Below are positions 25,775-33,654 of a DNA stretch of 64,000 nucleotides, one piece after another. The translations under genes and the position numbers were made by a program. The notes beneath the pieces were generated by a model that saw only the letters and a list, made by a program, of their open reading frames with translations, did no database searches and had not been told where the DNA came from. The stretch's first letter is position 1; the number at the start of each line of letters is the position of its first letter. The stretch is from the NCBI RefSeq assembly GCF_009002475.1, contig NZ_AP019860.1, positions 4,774,001 through 4,838,000 of the forward strand, in the 5' to 3' direction. The DNA comes from Candidatus Uabimicrobium amorphum. GTDB lineage: Bacteria; Planctomycetota; Uabimicrobiia; Uabimicrobiales; Uabimicrobiaceae.

Positions 25775-26429
25775 CAAGAAAACTATATGGCATCTGCGTA
25801 ACAACACACGGTATGAAAATTGTACTTTTGATATTGATTTTGTCGAACACATCAAGGGATGTACTTTTATCGACTGTCGATTTCCTAGTGAAGGTGTGTG
25901 TTTTGAATTTGTCGAAAATAGCCGCTTTATGAACTGTAGCTTTGGTGAATTTATCATGGAGCAAATCGAAAAAAGTTTTATTAAAGGCGGGCATATTCAG
26001 TGTCTACGATTGAGTAATTTATTGACAGAGAATCGCAAATTCGATTTTTTACAAACAAACAACATAAAGGAGCTACATTTTGATAACTGTGAAATCGAGA
26101 AAATTCCTTTGCCAATACTGAACATTCAAAATTTATTGAAACTCTATCTCTCCGAAAATAATATTGCAAAATTTCCGCAGATTCAGAAGTTGAGTAATCT
26201 GAAAGAACTGTATCTTGATAAAAACAACATCAAAGTCATTCCGTGCGAAATATCGCAGCTACGCAAACTGGAATTATTAGTTTTAGATGACAATAGAATC
26301 GAATTTTTGCCTGAGGAAATTAGCGAACTGACGAATTTACGCAAGTTGTATTTGGCGAACAATTGCATTGAGGAAGACCATAAGGCCGGAATCGCAAAAA
26401 AATTGCCACATTGCGAAGTGGTGTTTTGA
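25758..26429 (+). CDS. Leucine-rich repeat protein with conserved N-terminal cap
   Basis: 223 residues. The first 75 form a Cys/Phe-rich cap that reads like pentapeptide-type coils (YENCTFDIDF, GCTFIDCRF, NCSFGEF). Residues about 100-210 hold five LRRs of 22-23 residues (LLKLYLSENNIAKFP, LKELYLDKNNIKVIP, LELLVLDDNRIEFLP). There is no signal peptide, so it is probably cytoplasmic and binds protein. It shares its cap and opening residues with the genes at 26434-27153 and 58095-59954. The SD AGGA is seven bases before the ATG, and translation is probably coupled to the SGNH gene. Confidence 0.85.
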   Translation: MVKTISKKTIWHLRNNTRYENCTFDIDFVEHIKGCTFIDCRFPSEGVCFEFVENSRFMNCSFGEFIMEQIEKSFIKGGHIQCLRLSNLLTENRKFDFLQTNNIKELHFDNCEIEKIPLPILNIQNLLKLYLSENNIAKFPQIQKLSNLKELYLDKNNIKVIPCEISQLRKLELLVLDDNRIEFLPEEISELTNLRKLYLANNCIEEDHKAGIAKKLPHCEVVF

Positions 26430-26433
26430 TGTT

Positions 26434-27153
26434 CTATCTGTCATAGGTTATTTCTAGATTTTCTAGCTGCTGCATCTCAAAAGGAATAGATGTTCGATAG
26501 GACGGTAAACGTAGAAGACGTAGTTGTTTGAGGTTGGCTATTGCGCTGGGTAGTGAACCAATTTGGTTGTTGTACAGGTCCAGTTCTTCGAGCTTGGTGA
26601 GCTTACCAATTTCTACAGGCAGTTTTTTGAGTTTGTTGGAACGTAAGCTCAGAGAACGTAGATTGTTAAGTTTCTGGATTTTTGGAGAAACAGAACTTAA
26701 CTGATTTCTCGATAAATTCAGTTCTTTGAGTGTAGAAAAATCAAAAATCTCCTCGGGAATTTCGGTAAGAGGACTGGGGTGAGGGGCAAAGCCGTAATGG
26801 TAATTTATAATGGCGTAACGATTATCGGTCCATGATATGTTTAAGTTGGCGATGTTTACTTCTTGGAATGATTCAAAGGCGTTTGTTTCATAGGGGGTTA
26901 TTTTCAAATCCTCGATAAACCCTCTTTGGAAATAGGAGTTGATAAGATGCTCTATGTTGATTCCGGCGAAATTGCAATTGATAAACATACAATTTTCTAA
27001 ACGGGAAATGAGCACTGTCCAGCTGCGAAAGCTACAGTGATGGAATATACACCCTTTTAGCCTAAAAATGTTATGCTGTAGGTGAAAAGAGCATGTACGG
27101 TACTCTGTATGGTCTTGTACCTGTTGCAATGATTGGCGTGTTATTTTATTCAT
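26434..27153 (-). CDS. Leucine-rich repeat protein with conserved N-terminal cap (paralogue)
   Basis: About 239 residues starting MNKITRQSLQQVQDHTEYRT, then the cap with CSFHLQ, KGCIFHHCSF and NCMFINCNF. LRRs follow (LKELNLSRNQLSSVSP, LRSLSLRSNKLKKLP, LEELDLYNNQIGSLP). An earlier in-frame ATG at 27189 lies inside the terminator hairpin of the upstream protease gene, so the ATG at 27153 is chosen. It is convergent with its paralogue, with only four bases between stops, so the pair probably arose by an inverted duplication. Function unknown; protein binding is the only safe inference. Confidence 0.85.
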   Translation of the reverse strand: MNKITRQSLQQVQDHTEYRTCSFHLQHNIFRLKGCIFHHCSFRSWTVLISRLENCMFINCNFAGINIEHLINSYFQRGFIEDLKITPYETNAFESFQEVNIANLNISWTDNRYAIINYHYGFAPHPSPLTEIPEEIFDFSTLKELNLSRNQLSSVSPKIQKLNNLRSLSLRSNKLKKLPVEIGKLTKLEELDLYNNQIGSLPSAIANLKQLRLLRLPSYRTSIPFEMQQLENLEITYDR

Positions 27154-27169
27154 AGGCGTTATGAAATAA

Positions 27170-27193
27170 AAAGGTGGGGAAAACCCCACCTTT
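27170..27193 (-). terminator. Rho-independent terminator after the protease gene
   Basis: AAAGGTGGGG, loop of four, CCCCACCTTT: a perfect 10-bp stem. On the minus strand it is followed by a short T run. Confidence 0.9.
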
Positions 27194-27197
27194 CAAA

Positions 27198-28661
27198 TTA
27201 CTCAACAATATTAATTGTTAGAGATGCTCCGTTAGGAATGTTAATGTTAGAAGAAATGGTGACTGATTTTGCATTGATGACTAGGTTAGCACCTTTTGCA
27301 ATTTGGAAATTTGTACCAACTTGTACTGCTTCTTCATTTATTTCCTTATCGCCGTTTACAGCGTTTAGTACTACAGGAGTACTTTCAACACTTTGACCGA
27401 TGACGACAACATCTGTGATGACATTAATCGATACACCTCTGTTTACAACGATGTTTTCGTTGTATATACCAGGAGCAACATTGATAGATTTATCTTGATT
27501 CTTTTCAATAGCATCGCTGATAGAGTGGTATGGATTGAAAATATCACCTGTTTGTGTTGCGGAAGGGTGAGTGTTGTCTACGAAAACACTATTTTCAGAT
27601 AGTAGTTGGATGGCTTTACCAAGATCAGAGTTCTTGAAACTTGTTCCGGCATTGCTTCCGCCCCAACTTCCGCATCCACCATGAGTGTGGATACCAACTG
27701 TGGTGTTGTGTGTTTCACTAATAACAGGACTACCAGAGTTTCCTCCTGTAGTATCTGTTGTGTAACGTAGTGTATTGCCACTTAGTTGAGAAAATGGACC
27801 AACATGGGTTTGTTGGGTTTGACTATCTTTATTACGACTTCCAGTACTACCTCTTGGCATGTTGTCAACACCATAACCAGTGATTCTAATTTGTTGAGGT
27901 GTAATACTGTTAGAAACTTTAAAGAAAGACTTTTGTGCTTGTAGAGGTGTCAAACCTGTCACAGAGTTTGGTCCGACTGTAAATGTACACCAGTCGTTTC
28001 CTTGACCACCGTTTTTGTACTTAACAACACCGGTGACTGGATATTGGTGTTGTGGAGCTGGGTGATTAATAGAGCCATTTGCATCTGATGGAGGTACATT
28101 GAACTCTAAAAGTTCAACAGAATGTCCGTCAACACAGTGACCTGCGGTTAGGTATCCATTACCAATGATCCATCCTGTACAACCGACAGGAACCAAACGA
28201 CCAGAACGCTTATCGTTAGAAGATACGCGGTCATCTTCACTTCCACAGATACTGCGTGCTGCAGCACCTTCTTCACCTGCAGATACTTCAGAACAATTGA
28301 TAAATACACCGGTATCTTGTGGAGCTGCAAATAGTTCTACAAGAACACGACTACCATTGAAGTAAGCAGAAGAATCATGCCACATTTTTAGTTGTTCAGC
28401 ATTCAGTGTTTGCTCGCCATGGTCTTTTAGAGATGTGATTTTTACATAACTTTTTTGACCAAGGTTATATTCAGAAAAATGAACGCGCAACCATTGTGCG
28501 TTAGGGATACTTACGATTTGACGAAATACAGGAGCATCCATAGAGCGGCTTGCGCTCACAACACCTGAATTTAACTCAACAGGTTGTTTAGAAAATGGTA
28601 TTTGGTCCTCTGCAAAAAGAACGCAACTACATACCATTAGCAAAATAATAAACTTTTTCAA
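27198..28661 (-). CDS. Secreted trypsin-like serine protease with C-terminal beta-helix-like region
   Basis: 487 residues from a TTG start with AAAGGA seven bases upstream. Signal peptide MKKFIILLMVCSCVLFA. The catalytic triad is His175 (LTAGHC), Asp223 (GNDWCTF) and Ser309 (TGGNSGSP), so a functional chymotrypsin-fold enzyme is likely. The N-terminal 130 residues are an unrecognised beta-rich domain. After about residue 360 the sequence turns into strands with Asn/Val/Ile periodicity (AIEKNQDKSINVAPGIYNEN and onwards), resembling a right-handed beta-helix. Cysteines near 140, 161 and 176 could form disulfides. Monocistronic. Confidence 0.88.
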   Translation of the reverse strand: MKKFIILLMVCSCVLFAEDQIPFSKQPVELNSGVVSASRSMDAPVFRQIVSIPNAQWLRVHFSEYNLGQKSYVKITSLKDHGEQTLNAEQLKMWHDSSAYFNGSRVLVELFAAPQDTGVFINCSEVSAGEEGAAARSICGSEDDRVSSNDKRSGRLVPVGCTGWIIGNGYLTAGHCVDGHSVELLEFNVPPSDANGSINHPAPQHQYPVTGVVKYKNGGQGNDWCTFTVGPNSVTGLTPLQAQKSFFKVSNSITPQQIRITGYGVDNMPRGSTGSRNKDSQTQQTHVGPFSQLSGNTLRYTTDTTGGNSGSPVISETHNTTVGIHTHGGCGSWGGSNAGTSFKNSDLGKAIQLLSENSVFVDNTHPSATQTGDIFNPYHSISDAIEKNQDKSINVAPGIYNENIVVNRGVSINVITDVVVIGQSVESTPVVLNAVNGDKEINEEAVQVGTNFQIAKGANLVINAKSVTISSNINIPNGASLTINIVE

Positions 28662-28761
28662 CTGACCATCCTTTCTAAAAGAATATAAGTCGCTTTAAAC
28701 GAGTAGATTTTTATTTTATAATATTTTTCCGTTAATTGGAAATGAAATGTTAGGAGTAGTG

Positions 28762-29619
28762 GTGAATATAGAAGAATGGAAAGATCGCGGCAAGTTTTAT
28801 ACACATAACAATCAGCGTATTTTTTATGTGGATGAAGGGCAAGGCGAAGTTGTTTTGTGCATACATGGTTTTCCAACATGCTCATGGGATTGGCATTTGA
28901 TATGGGAATCGCTTTGCGATAATTTTCGTGTCATTGCAATTGATATGGTTGGTTTTGGTTATTCCGATAAACCGCAGAATTACAATTACTCCATCATGGA
29001 TCAGGCGGATCTTCACGAAAATGTATTGTCCAGTCTGGGAGTTGGTGCTGCGCATATTTTATCGCATGACTACGGAGACACAGTGGCCCAGGAACTTTTA
29101 GCACGTAAAGCTTTGCGCAAATTTACCATAAAATCGATGTGCTTACTAAACGGTGGATTGTTTCCCGAAACACATCATCCACGACTTATTCAGACACTTC
29201 TTGCAAGTCGTTGCGGAGTCATCATAAAAGAATTTTTGAATTTTCGTTCATTTGCACGCAGTTTTTGTCGTATTTTTGGTAAAAATACCCAACCCACACA
29301 TCGCGAGTTAAAAATATTTTGGGAGTTGATTTCTCACAACAAAGGACACAAAGTAGCTCATAAGTTAATTCGCTACATGGAGGAACGCAAAAAATTTCGC
29401 GATAGGTGGGTGGGAGCGTTGATAAGTGCAGATGTTCCGTTACAGCTCATTAACGGTGTAGATGATCCGGTATCGGGGAGACATATGGCGGAAAGGTACA
29501 AGGAACTTGTGACAAAGGAGAATGTGGTTCTTCTCGAAAATATAGGGCATTATCCTCAAGTAGAGTCTGCGCCAGAAGTATTTGCGGAGTTTTTGTCGTT
29601 CATTAAATCACAAAAATGA
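28762..29619 (+). CDS. MEST-like alpha/beta hydrolase
   Basis: 285 residues from a GTG five bases after AGGAG; an ATG at 28747 precedes that SD. The fold is alpha/beta hydrolase: HGFPTCSWDW (oxyanion turn), nucleophile Asp103 in LSHDYGDTVAQELL, and the general-base His in IGHYPQVE. The phrases SHDYGDTVAQELL, NGGLFPETH and KKFRDRWVGAL are characteristic of the vertebrate MEST/PEG1 branch rather than ordinary haloalkane dehalogenases or epoxide hydrolases, which also use an Asp nucleophile. The reaction of MEST proteins is not established. No partner gene in an operon. Confidence 0.85.
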   Translation: MNIEEWKDRGKFYTHNNQRIFYVDEGQGEVVLCIHGFPTCSWDWHLIWESLCDNFRVIAIDMVGFGYSDKPQNYNYSIMDQADLHENVLSSLGVGAAHILSHDYGDTVAQELLARKALRKFTIKSMCLLNGGLFPETHHPRLIQTLLASRCGVIIKEFLNFRSFARSFCRIFGKNTQPTHRELKIFWELISHNKGHKVAHKLIRYMEERKKFRDRWVGALISADVPLQLINGVDDPVSGRHMAERYKELVTKENVVLLENIGHYPQVESAPEVFAEFLSFIKSQK

Positions 29620-29715
29620 TAGGTGGGATTTGGATGGGCACAGCGCTGTAAAACAAAAAATATCCCATAGCAAAAACGATACTATGAGATATCGAAAATT
29701 CTAACTTGGTTAAAG

Positions 29716-30315
29716 TTATATATATTTTAAACGACTGCGTAAAGCTTGCGGACTAATACCGAGATACTGTGCGGCTTTGTTTTTGTTATTATCATGCATT
29801 TCGAGTACTTTACCGATGATCGTGGCTTCCATTTCGTATAAATTGAATCCATTTTGCGGTAGTTGTACATTGCGAATAAAAGCATCGAGTGGAAGTACAT
29901 TGGTTTTGGTTTGTTTTTGCTTCAATTCGTAATTTTCATTGATCAAGGCTTGCCTTTCCATGCTTCGCGATATAGAAGCTGCTAATTCTTCTACATCAAT
30001 TGGCTTACGAATAAAGTCATACGCTCCAAGTCTCAAGGCCTTAATGGCCGTATCCAAATCTCCATGACCAGTAATCACCACAAAATCAGTGTTGGCCGAC
30101 ACTTGCTTAACATGTTTCAACAATTCCAAACCGTCCATATGCGGCATGCGTAAGTCACTTATTACTAAAGGAAATTTATTATCTCGCAAAACATCTTTGG
30201 CCTCAAGACCATGTTCGCATTCTGTGATGTCGTGACCTAGTTCTTCCTCTAGAAATTGTGCTGTCGCTTTCCTACTGAGAGGTTCATCATCAACTAGTAA
30301 TATTCTCATTTCCAT
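29716..30315 (-). CDS. Response regulator with receiver and Fis-type DNA-binding domain (RegA/ActR-like)
   Basis: 199 residues. The receiver (1-120) has the acidic pocket Asp9-Asp10, phosphoacceptor Asp54 (VISDLRMP) and Lys104 (RKPID). A linker leads to a C-terminal Fis-type HTH (NKNKAAQYLGISPQALRSRL) with no AAA+ module between. This is the layout of RegA/PrrA/ActR redox regulators. It lies three bases downstream of the histidine kinase gene, so the two form an operon and a phosphorelay pair. The neighbouring cbb3 oxidase genes are plausible targets, by inference only. Confidence 0.9.
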   Translation of the reverse strand: MEMRILLVDDEPLSRKATAQFLEEELGHDITECEHGLEAKDVLRDNKFPLVISDLRMPHMDGLELLKHVKQVSANTDFVVITGHGDLDTAIKALRLGAYDFIRKPIDVEELAASISRSMERQALINENYELKQKQTKTNVLPLDAFIRNVQLPQNGFNLYEMEATIIGKVLEMHDNNKNKAAQYLGISPQALRSRLKYI

Positions 30316-30318
30316 CCC

Positions 30319-31638
30319 TTAACAACTGTAAATCGGAAGTTCTAGGTTAAAAGTAGCGCCTCCTAATTTATTGTTAAAAAAACGTATTTTACCATCCAAC
30401 TTATCGACAAAATACTTTACAATGGCAAGACCAAGTCCCATTCCCATTCCCGAACCGTTTTTTGTTGAATAGAATGGATCAAAGAGACTTTCTTGTGATA
30501 TACCCCTTGCAAAACCTGTGCCATTATCAATTATTTGTATTTGGACGTAATTCTTTTTCTTCACTGTCTTTAGCGCAATGCTCTTATTTTTCTTGTCTGA
30601 GGCATCGACAGCGTGGATAGCATTTACGATCAAGTTAATGATAATTTGCTCCAGTTGTATGGGGTTTCCCTTAACATAAAAGTCATTTTGGGGTGGGGTG
30701 TAATCTAAAGTAATTCCATGGCTTCCCATTTGAGCTCTCGCGAGAGACAATGCTTTTTGTATCACTTCAGTTGTATTCACTTTACTGTCTCTATTTCGCT
30801 GCGAATCCCAAAAAGAACGCATGTGATGAATTATTTCGTTGATGCGGTTTGCACCTTGTGAAATATCTTTTACTTTGTCGATAAAGCGTTGGGGAAGAAC
30901 ACCTTTGTTGCGTTTTTCCCAAAAGAGAATACCATCAGCCGTTATCTTAATGGCATTAAGCGGTTGATTAATCTCGTGAGTAATTCCCGCAGCCACAACC
31001 CCAATCGAAGCCAACTTGGAAGACTTTTCGACAATTTGTATGGATGCGGCTCTTTCTGTTTCCGCATCTAAACGTGCCTGAAATTCTTTTTCCAAAAGTT
31101 TCTGCGCTTTTTTACGTGCTTGCGCTTCTTTTTTGAGTTGCGTGTTTGCTTCCTGGAGTTTTGCTGTACGTTCTTTTACTCGTTGCTCAAGATTATTATT
31201 TACCTCCTGCAATTTTTCCTTCATTGACTCAAGTCGCGATATATCGCGTATAATGGCGGTAAATATGGTGTTATCTTTCGTTTTTATCTTCGAGATAGTT
31301 GCTTGGGCCGAAAAAAATGTGCCGTTTTTGCGTTTTGCGTATACTGAATTACGACGGTTCATGGATTTTGACCTACTTTTGCCATTGGCAAATTGTTCCA
31401 TGTAAGTGCGGTGTACCTTGACGAATTCGTCAGGTATGAGAATGTCAATATATTGGTTAAGGATTTCTTCGGCTTTGTAACCAAATAGCTTCTCTGCTCC
31501 TCTATTGAAAAGAACGACACGCCAACGGTTGTTTAAACAAATGATGGCATCTTCTGCGATGTTCAGAATATCAATAGCTTGCAAACAAATGTGCTCATCG
31601 GTATAAAATTTTCTTTTCATCAACTTCTCTCTTAACAT
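30319..31638 (-). CDS. PAS-domain sensor histidine kinase (soluble)
   Basis: 439 residues: PAS domain (about 22-135, ending FTAIIRDISRLE), a long coiled coil (136-205), HisKA with the phosphorylated His221 in GITHEINQPLNAI, and an ATPase domain with the N-box NLIVNAIHAVD, DNGTGFARG and GMGMGLGLAI. No membrane segment, so it senses an internal signal; no haem- or flavin-binding residue is obvious in the PAS. The ATG at 31620 has a purine-rich stretch upstream and may be the real start. It probably phosphorylates the REC-Fis protein encoded next. Confidence 0.9.
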   Translation of the reverse strand: MLREKLMKRKFYTDEHICLQAIDILNIAEDAIICLNNRWRVVLFNRGAEKLFGYKAEEILNQYIDILIPDEFVKVHRTYMEQFANGKSRSKSMNRRNSVYAKRKNGTFFSAQATISKIKTKDNTIFTAIIRDISRLESMKEKLQEVNNNLEQRVKERTAKLQEANTQLKKEAQARKKAQKLLEKEFQARLDAETERAASIQIVEKSSKLASIGVVAAGITHEINQPLNAIKITADGILFWEKRNKGVLPQRFIDKVKDISQGANRINEIIHHMRSFWDSQRNRDSKVNTTEVIQKALSLARAQMGSHGITLDYTPPQNDFYVKGNPIQLEQIIINLIVNAIHAVDASDKKNKSIALKTVKKKNYVQIQIIDNGTGFARGISQESLFDPFYSTKNGSGMGMGLGLAIVKYFVDKLDGKIRFFNNKLGGATFNLELPIYSC

Positions 31639-31767
31639 TGTAAAGAAGCTTATGTATAATGAAATATAACTATATGTTGAAATTCATAGCATATCATCCA
31701 TAATCGAGACATTATTGAATGTTTGTTCATACTTTAACATAAACGTTTTTTACAAAAGATTTTACTA

Positions 31768-31830
31768 TAGGGTGTGTGGCCAATTAACCGTTATTTAATA
31801 TTAAACAAACCTTAATCAATGGCCGCCCTA
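31768..31830. mobile_element. Short TA-flanked inverted-repeat element
   Basis: The left end TAGGGTGTGTGGCCAATTAA faces the right end TTAATCAATGGCCGCCCTA, an imperfect inverse. Each is bounded by TA. The ends resemble those of the element at 7796-8026 (TAGGGCGTG...CAATTA). It is only 63 bases and sits in the divergent promoter region of the regulator genes, so it may instead be an operator-like palindrome. Confidence 0.35.
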
Positions 31831-31879
31831 ACGACACTTATTTTTAACATTGTTTTATTTATTTTTCAAGGTAAAGATA

Positions 31880-32869
31880 ATGAAAAGCTCCGAAAAAAGG
31901 ATGATGGGCAATAGTGTTGGTATCCAGCGTGTGAATTATTTGATTAAGCGTGTTGCGGAAAGTGATGTCGATTGTTTAATTTTGGGGGAAACAGGAACTG
32001 GGAAAGAATTAGCTGCTAGAAAAATACATGAGTGCAGTTGGCGTAAAGACGGACCTTTCATCCCTGTTAACTGTTCAGCTCTGTCAGAAAATTTATTTGA
32101 GAGCGAATTATTTGGTCATATAAAAGGGGCTTTTACCGGAGCGGTGGGAAATCGCAAAGGTCGTTTTGAGCTCGCCGATAATGGCACATTGTTTTTAGAT
32201 GAAATTGGAGAACTTTCCGGAGCTATGCAGGTTAAGTTACTGCGCAGTTTACAGGAAAGACAAATTGAGCGTGTAGGTGACAGTAATTTAATCGATGTGA
32301 ATGTGCGTGTCATTGCTGCGACAAATCGCAATTTGAAAAATATGATTAGCGAAGGATCTTTTCGCGAAGATTTTTACTATCGCATCAATGTTTTTTCCAT
32401 TTATCTCCCGCCATTACGCAGCCGTAGTGGTGATGTGGAAGCTCTACTAAAATATTTTTTGCAATTGTATACACGTAACAATGATTTGTGCTTTGATGAC
32501 GAAACAATGGATATTCTCAAAGACTATTCATGGCCTGGAAATATACGCCAATTAGAAAATTGTGTGCGACACTCATTAGTTCTGGCAGAAGACAAGATTT
32601 ATCCCTATCATCTTCCCGAAGATATTTATCATAACCCTAACCAAGAACCTTTTGAACTTCCTCTCGAAAAAAGTACACCATGTGAAATAAAAATGCCGAA
32701 TGACTGCGAGGAAAAAACACTGCTCATACAAGCTTTGAAAGAAACCAACGGAAACCGTTCTAAGGCAGCGGACATCTTAGGTGTATCGCGCGTTACTGTA
32801 TGGAGCCGCATGAAAAAATACGGCTTACTTCCCAAGCAAAACGAGATGTTCTCCTCTTCCGAGGCGTAA
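31880..32869 (+). CDS. Sigma-54-dependent transcriptional activator lacking a receiver domain
   Basis: 329 residues. The AAA+ domain begins almost at the N-terminus: Walker A GETGTGKE (36-43), sigma-54 contact loop GAFTGA (83-88), Walker B FLDEIGE (105-111), and the R-finger region. The C-terminal Fis-type HTH is NRSKAADILGVSRVTVWSRM. There is no sensory or REC domain, so activity must be controlled by another protein or by level. It is divergent from the kinase/REC-Fis operon and its HTH resembles that of the REC-Fis protein. The ATG at 31880 follows AAGGT; an ATG at 31850 lacks an SD. Confidence 0.92.
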   Translation: MKSSEKRMMGNSVGIQRVNYLIKRVAESDVDCLILGETGTGKELAARKIHECSWRKDGPFIPVNCSALSENLFESELFGHIKGAFTGAVGNRKGRFELADNGTLFLDEIGELSGAMQVKLLRSLQERQIERVGDSNLIDVNVRVIAATNRNLKNMISEGSFREDFYYRINVFSIYLPPLRSRSGDVEALLKYFLQLYTRNNDLCFDDETMDILKDYSWPGNIRQLENCVRHSLVLAEDKIYPYHLPEDIYHNPNQEPFELPLEKSTPCEIKMPNDCEEKTLLIQALKETNGNRSKAADILGVSRVTVWSRMKKYGLLPKQNEMFSSSEA

Positions 32870-32880
32870 GTATAAAATTG

Positions 32881-32954
32881 TAGAAAGAATGAACAGGATT
32901 TACAGGATAAAAATTTTCTATCCTGTAAATCCTGTTCATTCTTTCTATTTTTTT
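32881..32954. terminator. Perfect 29-bp hairpin between convergent genes
   Basis: A 29-base arm (32881-32909, beginning TAGAAAGAATGAACAGGATT) faces its exact complement (32919-32947) across a nine-base loop, then seven T residues. It contains the ACAGGATTTACAGGATA motif that recurs as dispersed repeats in many bacteria. It ends the activator gene, and the T run overlaps the stop of the next gene. Confidence 0.9.
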
Positions 32955-33633
32955 ACTCGGAGCAGCAGCTATGAGGTTGCTGTAGATTTGGGCTTATGTA
33001 AGGAATTCCTAAGCCACTACCACGCATGATGAAAACGATTGCTAGCAAAAGAGTCGCCGTGGGTAGTAAAGTTGTTAGCAGTCGCGAAGGACGTAACAAT
33101 TGTTTACTGTGAATCAACATCCCTAGTAGTGGTACTGTTCCCAATCCAAAAAACGTCATGAACAACATTGCGCTAAAAATAGACGAGGTGTTTAGCGCTG
33201 CCGCCAAGGCAATATAAACGAAGCCACACGGAAGCAAACCGTTTAGGATGCCAAAAACATAAAGATACATTGGCTTTTCGCGACTTTTTTGCATGAGTTC
33301 CTGCATGGAAAAACGCTTGGTGATCCATGTAAATGGTTTTGATAGAAGTATCATCAATTTGTTTTTCATACTGGAAAAGCAGAAAATGATGAGAAGCATA
33401 ACACCTGTCAGAATAGATAACCATTCTTGAACACCGGAACCGCGAAGTGAAACTCCTAGAAGGCCCACAATGACCCCCAGAGCAACATAAGATGAAATGC
33501 GCCCAGAGTGATAAAAGATTTGTGCGTTTAGTTTTTTATGTCCGACAGGCAAAGCCAAAGCCAAAGGGCCACACATCCCAACGCAATGTAAACTGCCCAG
33601 TAATCCCACAATAAAACCAGATAAAATTTCCAT
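32953..33633 (-). CDS. TauE/SafE-like membrane protein of cbb3 loci
   Basis: 226 residues, about six membrane helices. The opening GSLHCVGMCGPLALALP with paired cysteines is the signature of the subfamily encoded beside ccoG and ccoI, thought to take part in copper handling for cbb3 oxidase assembly. A His/Cys-rich end (PHSCCSE) could bind metal. GAGGA lies six bases before the ATG at 33633, so two earlier ATGs (33648, 33639) are less likely. It follows ccoG by 21 bases, in one operon. Confidence 0.88.
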   Translation of the reverse strand: MEILSGFIVGLLGSLHCVGMCGPLALALPVGHKKLNAQIFYHSGRISSYVALGVIVGLLGVSLRGSGVQEWLSILTGVMLLIIFCFSSMKNKLMILLSKPFTWITKRFSMQELMQKSREKPMYLYVFGILNGLLPCGFVYIALAAALNTSSIFSAMLFMTFFGLGTVPLLGMLIHSKQLLRPSRLLTTLLPTATLLLAIVFIMRGSGLGIPYISPNLQQPHSCCSE

Positions 33634-33654
33634 TTTCATTCCTCGCAAATCTAA

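Noticed and set aside
29660..29692. Weak hairpin after the MEST-like gene
   Set aside because: ATATC-CATAG pairs with CTATG-GATAT with a mismatch and a long loop, and no T run follows; too weak to list as a terminator.
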